Of a DNA stretch of 10,702 nt, positions 5,827 through 10,702 are shown one piece after another (the first letter of the stretch is position 1; each line of letters opens with the position of its first letter). A program made the translations under genes and the position numbers. The notes under the pieces were generated by a model. That model saw only the letters and a program-made list of their open reading frames with translations. It had not been told where the DNA came from and made no database searches. This DNA is from Candidatus Rokuibacteriota bacterium (lineage in GTDB: Bacteria; Methylomirabilota; Methylomirabilia; Rokubacteriales; CSP1-6), in assembly GCA_016177555.1 (NCBI GenBank), contig JACOVB010000371.1:1-10702 (forward strand), in the 5' to 3' direction.

Positions 5827-7410
5827 CTACACGGAGATGTTCCAGAGCAGCGTGGCGCCGAACTGGAGGACCCCCCGCACGTTCTTCCGGAAGGCGTTGG
5901 GCACGACGAACTGGCCCCACGACACGTAGGGGACCTCGTCGTAGGCGATCTGCTGGATCTGCTCGGCGATCCGCTTCTGCTTCGCTGGATCGGGCTCCTT
6001 GACGAAGTCCGCGCGCAGCGTCTCGACGGTCTCGTTGGTGGGCCAGCCGAACCAGGCCTTGTCGCCGGCCCCGCCCACGGCGGCGTGCACGGCGGGCGTG
6101 ATCACGTCGAGGCTCGTGGACCAGGTGTGGAAGATGTTCCAGCCGCCCTGGGCCGTGGGTCCCTTGTTGGCGCGCCGGGCGAGCATGGTGGACCAGTCCA
6201 TGGCCGCGACATCCACGGTCGCCCCGATCTTCTTGAGGAGGTCTGCCGTCACGAGCGCCGGCGCATGCGCGTAGGGCGAGTCCGTCGGGTCGAGGACCAC
6301 GATGGGCCGCCCGTCATAGCCGCTGTCCTTGAGGAGCTGGCGGGCCTTCTCCAGGTCCTGCTTCGGCGCGCCCACCGCCGACTCGAAAGGCGTCCCGCCG
6401 CACATGAACACGGCCGGGCAGACCTTGTAGTACTTGGCGTTGCCGACGACGGTGTCGAGATAGGTCTTCTGGTCCGCCATGTACAGGAGGGCCTGGCGCG
6501 CCTTCTTGCTGTTGAAGGGCGGCTGGAGATGGTTGGGCCGGAGCCAGCCCTGGCTGCCGCGGGTGTCGCTCACGAAGATCACGACGTTCGGGTTCTGCTC
6601 GAGCTTGGGGGCGAAGTCGAGCGGGATGTTCTCCCAGAAGTCCACCTCCCCCGCCTCGAGCGCGGCGCTGGCCGTCGCCGCATCCGGGATGTAGCGCCAC
6701 TCCACGCGGTCCACGAGCGCGCGCTTGCCACCGGCCGCCCCGCTGGGAGTCTCCTTGCGCGGCGCGTAGTCGGCGTTCGCCAGGTACACGACCTTGTTGC
6801 CGGGCTGCCACTCGCCCGCGGCGAACTTGTAGGGCCCCGAGCCGACCATCTCCTTGACCTGCGCGTTGGCATCGGTGGCGGCCAGCCGCGCCGGCATGAT
6901 GAAGGGGACGTTGCTGGAAGGCTTCCCGAGCGCCTCCAGGACGAGCCCGAAGGGCTGCTCGAGGTCGATGGCGAAGGTCTTCTTGTCCACGGCCGCCATC
7001 CGGCCGATGGAGCCCATCAACAGGCGTCCGAGGGCGTCGCGCGCCCCCCAGCGCTTGATGGAGACCACACAGTCCTCGGCCGTCACCGGCTGGCCGTCGT
7101 GGAACTTGAGCCCGTCGCGCAGCGCGAAGGTCCACTTCATCTTGTTCGCGCTGGCCGTCCACTTCTCCACCATCTGCGGCTGGACCTTGAGATTGGAATC
7201 CATGGCGAAGAGCGTGTCGAAGATCATGTAGCCGTGGTTCCGGGTGATGTAGCCGGTGGTCCAGATGGGGTCGAGGACCTTGAGGTCGGCGTGCGGCACC
7301 ACGCGCAGCAAGCCGCCCTTCTTCTGCGCGTGGACGTAGGGCCCCGCGGCGAGGGTGGTGGCCGCGGCGGCGGTCCCGGCGAGGAATGTGCGTCGCGTGA
7401 TCGGCGTCAT
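5827..7410 (-). CDS. Tat-exported family 5 extracellular solute-binding protein (ABC importer)
   Basis: The 527-residue product is a DppA/OppA-type binding protein that captures substrate outside the inner membrane and delivers it to the two permeases encoded directly downstream. Its N-terminus MTPITRRTFLAGTAAAATTL is a twin-arginine signal: RR at 6-7, FLAG, a hydrophobic stretch, then VHA as a likely cleavage site after residue 28. It is therefore exported folded. Family features follow in order: LRVVPHADLKVLDPIW (35-50), a Y-x-x-x-D-T-L-F segment (61-68), and FALRDGLKFHDGQPVTAEDC (95-114). There is no lipobox cysteine, so it is soluble rather than a lipoprotein. ATG 7410 has GGAGG 5 bases upstream, the strongest ribosome binding site of the block, as expected for a protein needed in excess. 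Length is normal. Substrate is not predictable; these paralogues are often numerous in soil genomes. Confidence 0.94.
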   Translation of the reverse strand: MTPITRRTFLAGTAAAATTLAAGPYVHAQKKGGLLRVVPHADLKVLDPIWTTGYITRNHGYMIFDTLFAMDSNLKVQPQMVEKWTASANKMKWTFALRDGLKFHDGQPVTAEDCVVSIKRWGARDALGRLLMGSIGRMAAVDKKTFAIDLEQPFGLVLEALGKPSSNVPFIMPARLAATDANAQVKEMVGSGPYKFAAGEWQPGNKVVYLANADYAPRKETPSGAAGGKRALVDRVEWRYIPDAATASAALEAGEVDFWENIPLDFAPKLEQNPNVVIFVSDTRGSQGWLRPNHLQPPFNSKKARQALLYMADQKTYLDTVVGNAKYYKVCPAVFMCGGTPFESAVGAPKQDLEKARQLLKDSGYDGRPIVVLDPTDSPYAHAPALVTADLLKKIGATVDVAAMDWSTMLARRANKGPTAQGGWNIFHTWSTSLDVITPAVHAAVGGAGDKAWFGWPTNETVETLRADFVKEPDPAKQKRIAEQIQQIAYDEVPYVSWGQFVVPNAFRKNVRGVLQFGATLLWNISV

Positions 7411-7464
7411 GGTGTCCTCCGTGATGTGGGTGTCCCCGAGGCGAGGCGGGCCCCGTCGGGCCGG

Positions 7465-7495
7465 CCCTGGTGGGCGGGAGCCTACCACGCCAGGG
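7465..7495 (-). repeat. Imperfect hairpin between DUF3830 and binding-protein genes
   Basis: In the leftward transcript CCCTGG pairs with CCAGGG, and after a 2-base bulge TGG pairs with CCA, around an 11-base loop. It lies in the 116-base gap, 54 bases upstream of the binding-protein ATG. There is no T-tract, so it is not a standard terminator. It could stabilise the downstream mRNA, which would suit higher binding-protein output, or be chance. Confidence 0.3.
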
Positions 7496-7526
7496 CGTCC
7501 GGATAAAGCGGTCGGAAGCCGGCCGC

Positions 7527-7937
7527 TCACCCGATCGCCTCGAAGGCGATGTCCTGGGCGCCCTCCCACAGGACCAGCCGCCCCATCTCCTGCAACGACT
7601 CACGCCCGTCGACGATCGTGAGGAAATGGTTCCCGGCGAGCGGCCCGACCTTGCTTGCGAATCGCGTGCTCCCGTACGGGAACAGGATCTCGGTCTCGCT
7701 GATCCCGCCGGGGTAGAGGAGAATGTTGCCGGGCGCGGGGTCGCTCGTGTGGTTCTCGGGGCCGAGCCCCAGGTCGAGGTCGCCGAGCGGGATCCAGCAG
7801 GCCTCCCCGCTCCAGCGCGCATGGATGATCTTCCGGCGGTATGGAAGCACCCGGCGAAACGCCGCGCAGGTCAGGGGAGCCGCGTCTGCCTCGAGCCGCG
7901 CCGCGAACACGAGCCGCCCCACGCTGATCCGCACCAT
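7527..7937 (-). CDS. DUF3830 (cyclophilin-like) family protein
   Basis: The 136-residue product matches the DUF3830 family as I know it: AAPLTCAAFRRVLP (19-32), ACWIPLGDLDLGLGPENHTS (46-65), PAPGNILLYPGGISETEILF (68-87), YGSTRFASKVGPLAGNHFLT (88-107). The fold is thought to be cyclophilin-like, but no enzymatic activity is established for the family, and I do not assign one. There is no signal peptide or membrane segment, so it is probably cytoplasmic. ATG 7937 starts right at the domain but lacks a ribosome binding site. An in-frame ATG at 8027 has GAGGA 8 bases upstream and would add 30 charged residues; it may be the true start. The gene leads the transport block, 116 bases before the binding-protein gene, which suggests that it acts on the imported compound or its product. 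This link is inferred from position. Confidence 0.82.
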   Translation of the reverse strand: MVRISVGRLVFAARLEADAAPLTCAAFRRVLPYRRKIIHARWSGEACWIPLGDLDLGLGPENHTSDPAPGNILLYPGGISETEILFPYGSTRFASKVGPLAGNHFLTIVDGRESLQEMGRLVLWEGAQDIAFEAIG

Positions 7938-8034
7938 GCGGACGAAGCATACCACCGGACGAGGCCCGTGAGCCGCGCCTCGCTCCCGGCCGATGGCGCT
8001 GAGGTCTGTCCTCTCGGGCTCGATCATGGTCTGC

Positions 8035-8078
8035 GTCCTCGCTTCAGCTCCGCGTTGCCTGTCCACGGGCGCGAGGAC
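8035..8078. repeat. 8-base inverted repeat with 28-base loop upstream of DUF3830
   Basis: GTCCTCGC at 8035-8042 is the exact reverse complement of GCGAGGAC at 8071-8078. Outside the stem, CATG on each side (8025-8028 and 8079-8082) could pair across a 6-base bulge. In the leftward mRNA the stem would cover the GAGGA that serves as the ribosome binding site for the alternative start at 8027. An 8-base match in this GC-rich DNA may be chance. Confidence 0.3.
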
Positions 8079-8116
8079 CATGCCAGGACGCAAGCCGAGC
8101 GAACACGGGGCTATCC

Positions 8117-8146
8117 GCCGGCGCGCCGGCGCGGCACGGCGGTGCC
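8117..8146. repeat. Perfect 14-base GC palindrome plus short hairpin
   Basis: GCCGGCGCGCCGGC (8117-8130) is self-complementary, and GGCAC/GTGCC (8133-8146) forms a 5-base stem with a 4-base loop next to it. Together with the palindrome CGCCGGCCGGCG at 8182-8193 they lie 27-103 bases beyond the iorB stop, where a terminator is expected. None has a T-tract, so intrinsic termination is not shown. Confidence 0.3.
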
Positions 8147-8219
8147 CGGGCGGGGCATCGCCGAACGGATGGGGGAAGACTCGCCGGCCGGCGGCGGCGG
8201 CGATCGTGAGCGGCCCCGC

Positions 8220-8843
8220 TCAGCGCGAGGTCACGAGGGCCCGCGCCGCCTCGAGGCCCAGCCTGAAGGCCGCACGGTTCAGGCGCAGGACGTCGTCGAG
8301 GAAGCGCTCGGCGAGGATCGCCTCGACGCCGGCCGGCTCGATCGGGAGCCAGCCCGATCCGGCCAGGGCGCCGAGGATCGCGAGATTCTGGGCCCGCACG
8401 TCTCCCGCCTGGCGCGCGAGATCGGTGCTCTCGATCACGAGGACGTCGGCCGCGAGGTGGTAAATGGTGGCGATCAGCTCGGCCGGATCCGGATAGGTCG
8501 CCTCGCCGACCTGCACCGCCAGCGGGTAGACGGGCCGCGGGTTGACGACGACGCGCGTCGTCTCCCTCCCGTAGTCGCTCAGGATCCGCAGCGTCTCGAG
8601 GGGCTCGAACCCGACGATGACGTCGACGAGCCCTTTCGGAATGAGAGGACCGGGGTGTGTGTCCCGGGCGGCGCGCACGTGGCTCATCACCGAGCCGCCC
8701 CGCTGGGAGGCCCCGAACGTCTCGCCCACGCTGACGCGATAGCCGTGACGCGAGAGCGCGGAGGCGAGGATCTCCGAGGCCACGACGTTGCCCTGGCCCC
8801 CGACGCCGGCGATGACGATGTTCAGCGACCGGGGCTCGTTCAT
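8220..8843 (-). CDS. iorB: IorB-type 2-oxoacid:ferredoxin oxidoreductase gamma/beta subunit
   Basis: The 207-residue product is the small catalytic-domain subunit of an indolepyruvate-type 2-oxoacid:ferredoxin oxidoreductase, which together with a thiamine-diphosphate alpha subunit decarboxylates a 2-oxoacid to acyl-CoA and reduces ferredoxin. The family signature is clear: NIVIAGVGGQGNVVASEIL (8-26), GYRVSVGETFGASQRGGSVM (34-53), HVRAARD, then VDVIVGFEPLETLR (73-86) and the C-terminal helical pairs. Length is normal (about 190-210). The ATG at 8843 overlaps the stop of the preceding gene as ATGA, so translation is coupled. It is the last gene of the operon. Substrate cannot be read from the sequence: family members act on indolepyruvate, phenylpyruvate and other aryl or branched 2-oxoacids. 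Separation of iorB from iorA by two other genes is unusual. Confidence 0.93.
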   Translation of the reverse strand: MNEPRSLNIVIAGVGGQGNVVASEILASALSRHGYRVSVGETFGASQRGGSVMSHVRAARDTHPGPLIPKGLVDVIVGFEPLETLRILSDYGRETTRVVVNPRPVYPLAVQVGEATYPDPAELIATIYHLAADVLVIESTDLARQAGDVRAQNLAILGALAGSGWLPIEPAGVEAILAERFLDDVLRLNRAAFRLGLEAARALVTSR

Positions 8844-9514
8844 TGTCCCGTGCGGGCCGCGTCGAAGAGCCGCTCCGCCCGCGCCGTGTTGAAGACCCCG
8901 CACGAGCAGAACCGCGCCAGGCACCGGCTGGCGTCGGCCGGCGTCCGGCGCCCCTCCTTCACGAGATGGACGAGCTTGTCCACGAGGCCGAAGGCGACCA
9001 TCCCGTGCCCGCACATGGTCGCCAGCTCGAGTGTCCGGCGGTCGGGCATCCGGTCGGTCTGCCCCATGCAGAAGCCGAGCGAGAACTCCACGCTGTGGCG
9101 CACGATCCCGGCCGACTCGGCGGCGCGCCGCGCAGTGTCGGTGAGCCCGCTGACATTGACCGACACGCCGAGGTCGCGCTCGCGGAGCGCCGCGAGGAAC
9201 CGCCGCACCTTGTCGAGGTCGTCGAACACGGCGCAGACGACGGTCGGGGCGTCGACGCCCTCGATGACCTCGGCGGGCGTCAGGCCGCCGTCGCGCCGCC
9301 AGTGCGCCAGCGGCGTGAGGTGGGCCGCCGGCCGATGCAGCCCCCCCTTCTTCGCGTTGCCGACATTCACGGGCCCGTACTGCTGCGCGATCTCGAGGAA
9401 GGCCTTGAGCTTGGGCACGCTGCCCTCGGCATTGGCCTTGGTCGACATCGCGAAGACGATGTAGTCGTCCCGGAGGCTCTCCGGGCTTCCATAGCGATGC
9501 AGGGTGTTCGTCAT
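8840..9514 (-). CDS. Unrecognised cysteine-rich protein in 2-oxoacid oxidoreductase operon
   Basis: I do not recognise this 224-residue protein. It has no signal peptide or membrane helix and reads as a compact alpha/beta protein: DDYIVFAMSTKANAEGSVPK (16-35), APTVVCAVFDDLDKVRRFLA (89-108), LGVSVNVSGL (115-124). The C-terminal third is striking, with Cys at 149, 168, 198, 203 and 205 in FCMGQTDRMP, TMCGHGMVAFGLVDKLVHLV and SRCLARFCSCGVFNTARAE. A sixth Cys is at 94. Such spacing could bind a metal or an Fe-S cluster, but it is not a ferredoxin motif. It starts at ATG 9514 and ends at 8840, with ATGA overlaps on both sides, so it is made in step with the 4Fe-4S protein and IorB. Its position suggests an accessory subunit or maturation/regulatory factor of the oxidoreductase. 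This is inference only. Confidence 0.85.
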   Translation of the reverse strand: MTNTLHRYGSPESLRDDYIVFAMSTKANAEGSVPKLKAFLEIAQQYGPVNVGNAKKGGLHRPAAHLTPLAHWRRDGGLTPAEVIEGVDAPTVVCAVFDDLDKVRRFLAALRERDLGVSVNVSGLTDTARRAAESAGIVRHSVEFSLGFCMGQTDRMPDRRTLELATMCGHGMVAFGLVDKLVHLVKEGRRTPADASRCLARFCSCGVFNTARAERLFDAARTGQ

Positions 9515-10323
9515 GCCGCCGCTCCCCACAGCGGGCGCCCGAGGCCCAGGTTGGTCTTCCCGCGCCAGAACGCGAAGCCCTCCGCCCGCAGCACGTCTTC
9601 CAGCGGCGTGTCGCCGCGGGCATCGCAGCGCGCCGACACGCCCACGCAGATCACGGTCTCCACCTCGCCGGCGACCGCGCGCAGCGCGCGGAGGATCTCC
9701 GGGACACGGTCGATCCGCGTCTTCAGCTCCACGATCGCCGAGAGGACCTTCTCGTCGAGGATGTCGTCGCGGATCCGCCCCGTGGCGGGATCGCTCATGA
9801 GCGAGGTGACCGGGTTCGCCTGCTCGAAATGCGCCCCGGTGGCGGCGAGGGCGCGCGTCACGCGATCGATGTCCCGGAAGCGCGCGCCGATTCCCGGCCG
9901 GCCGAACTCGACGGTGAACCCCGACTCGCCGGGCTGGACGCGGCCGGTGACGTCGTTCGTCTTGACCTCCTCGGTGCCGCGTCCCGCGACGCCGGTGGAC
10001 TCGTGGGGCACGATCGGATCCGAGAACGCCCGGCGGACGCTGCGCGGCCAGGACAGCTCCGTTTCGGTCAACGCGCCGGTGGGGCAGACGTCCGGTTCCG
10101 GGTCGAAGCGGAACCGGAAGAGGCGCGCGACCCCCCGGATGGCTCGCACGACGGCGGGATTCAGGCTCTCGCGCGACATCCCGCGGTAGCAGGTGTAGCA
10201 CTCGACGCACTCGTCCTCGTTGACGACGGCCCGGTGTATCGCCGGATCGACGGCGATCGCGCCCATCGGGCACACCGCGACGCAGTTGCCGCACGCCACG
10301 CACTTCCTGGGATCGATCCGCAT
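9511..10323 (-). CDS. 4Fe-4S binding protein with a split second cluster motif and an uncharacterised C-terminal domain
   Basis: The 270-residue protein starts with a ferredoxin domain. Cluster I is regular: C8, C11, C14 and C18 in CVACGNCVAVCPMGAI. Cluster II starts as CVECYTC (C39, C42, C45), but the fourth Cys with its Pro (C80-P81, DVCPTGALTE) comes only after 34 residues, among them a basic stretch RGVARLFRFRF. In ordinary two-cluster ferredoxins that gap is about 3 residues. Residues 90-270 form a separate domain with WPRSVRRAFSDPIVPHEST, GRGTEEVKTNDVTGRVQPGE, FGRPGIGARFRDIDRVTRAL and GKTNLGLGRPLW, which I cannot assign to a named family. Two more Cys lie at 226 and 233. ATG 10323 has AAGGA 8 bases upstream. 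It starts 16 bases after iorA and overlaps the next gene as ATGA. The likely role is electron transfer to or from the oxidoreductase, in the cytoplasm. Confidence 0.87.
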   Translation of the reverse strand: MRIDPRKCVACGNCVAVCPMGAIAVDPAIHRAVVNEDECVECYTCYRGMSRESLNPAVVRAIRGVARLFRFRFDPEPDVCPTGALTETELSWPRSVRRAFSDPIVPHESTGVAGRGTEEVKTNDVTGRVQPGESGFTVEFGRPGIGARFRDIDRVTRALAATGAHFEQANPVTSLMSDPATGRIRDDILDEKVLSAIVELKTRIDRVPEILRALRAVAGEVETVICVGVSARCDARGDTPLEDVLRAEGFAFWRGKTNLGLGRPLWGAAA

Positions 10324-10339
10324 GGAGCCGTCCTTTCGC

Positions 10340-10702
10340 TCAGGCGACCTCTTCGAGCCGGATGGCGTCGCGCGGGCAGAGGTCCACGCAGACGCCGCAG
10401 CCCGCGCAGAGAACCTCGTCGACACGCGCGCGCCCGCCCGCGCGGTCCCAGACCAGCGCGGGGCAGGAGAACACGCGGTTGCAGAGACGGGCGCAGCCGC
10501 AACCCTCGCCGATGCAGCGCTCGGGGTCCACCGTCGCGCGATGGCTGCGCTTCACCCACGGCAGCAAGGCGCAGGGACTCCGGAGGATCAGGACCTTCGC
10601 CCCCTCGGTACGGAGCAGGCGGTAGACGCTCTCGACCGTGTCCGAGGTCGTGAGCGGGTCCTGGATCTCCACCGCGAGCCCGAGCGCGCGCGCCACCGCC
10701 TC
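10340..10702 (-). CDS. iorA: IorA-type 2-oxoacid:ferredoxin oxidoreductase alpha subunit (partial, C-terminus)
   Basis: The window holds the last 120 residues of the large subunit; the N-terminus and most of the thiamine-diphosphate domains lie beyond the right edge. What is seen begins with the end of the thiamine-diphosphate domain (TSDTVESVYRLLRTEGAKVL, then LILRSPCALLPW). The C-terminal two-cluster ferredoxin domain follows. Its first motif is the IorA-specific CIGEGCGCARLCNRVFSCP, with the extra C-x4-C-x-C spacing. The second, CAGCGVCVDLCPRDAI, is regular. That first motif separates IorA from pyruvate- and 2-oxoglutarate-type enzymes. The complex would convert an aryl or related 2-oxoacid with CoA to the acyl-CoA, CO2 and reduced ferredoxin, or run in reverse. 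It is the first of four genes seen, with a 16-base gap to the next. A promoter would lie outside the window. Confidence 0.93.
   Translation of the reverse strand, partial: EAVARALGLAVEIQDPLTTSDTVESVYRLLRTEGAKVLILRSPCALLPWVKRSHRATVDPERCIGEGCGCARLCNRVFSCPALVWDRAGGRARVDEVLCAGCGVCVDLCPRDAIRLEEVA

Larger units (their letters stand above)
7938..8219. other. Intergenic region between the redox operon and the transport block
   Basis: These 282 bases separate two leftward operons. They contain an inverted repeat (8035-8078), a GC palindrome with an adjacent short hairpin (8117-8146) and another 12-base palindrome (8182-8193). I find no convincing promoter hexamers and no open frame with a recognisable product. 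If DUF3830 starts at 8027, the left 90 bases are coding. Confidence 0.5.

Noticed and set aside
4610..5929. Plus-strand 439-residue frame opposite the permeases
   Set aside because: Composition is His/Asp/Arg-rich without motifs; the opposite strand encodes two complete permeases.
5824..7506. Long plus-strand open frame opposite the binding-protein gene (560 residues)
   Set aside because: Its translation is rich in Arg, Gly, His and Asp with no family motif, and it mirrors a clear Tat-exported binding protein on the other strand. It is a GC-driven shadow frame.
1..10702. CRISPR arrays, tRNA/rRNA genes, insertion sequences
   Set aside because: I saw no regularly spaced repeats, no tRNA or rRNA-like conserved stretches and no transposase or integrase motifs on either strand.

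Overview
The window is very GC-rich and tightly packed, with short gaps and several stop/start overlaps, which marks it as bacterial chromosome. The gene mix is a Tat-exported oligopeptide-type binding protein with two permeases, a DUF3830 protein, an acyl-CoA dehydrogenase, paired PilT-type ATPases, and an indolepyruvate-type 2-oxoacid:ferredoxin oxidoreductase. This would fit a soil or subsurface lineage such as Rokubacteria/Methylomirabilota or a deltaproteobacterial relative. That placement is inference from gene content; no taxonomic marker gene is present.

Left edge (1-600, minus strand): a MntA/HepT type VII toxin-antitoxin pair, with HepT cut by the window edge. Next (747-1355, minus) is an acyl-CoA dehydrogenase whose reading frame is intact but which has lost about 170 residues from its centre. 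A 359-base divergent intergenic region follows, carrying a very good sigma-70-like promoter (TTGACG, 18 bases, TACAAT) that points right. It precedes two consecutive PilT-family retraction ATPase genes (1715-3984, plus). These end 3 bases from a convergent leftward operon.

The leftward transport block (7937 to 3988) reads DUF3830 protein, Tat-exported family 5 solute-binding protein, DppB-type permease and DppC-type permease. No ATP-binding subunits are present, so these must be encoded elsewhere. The permeases overlap each other, and the binding protein has a strong ribosome binding site.

The right end (10702 to 8220, minus) is a compact redox operon: the C-terminus of an IorA-type alpha subunit with two 4Fe-4S clusters, a 270-residue 4Fe-4S protein with an unusual second cluster motif, an unrecognised 224-residue cysteine-rich protein, and an IorB-type gamma/beta subunit. 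The last three genes are joined by two ATGA overlaps. Two uncharacterised proteins placed between iorA and iorB suggest a modified oxidoreductase complex with extra electron-transfer or assembly parts. This is the best candidate in the window for an undescribed system.
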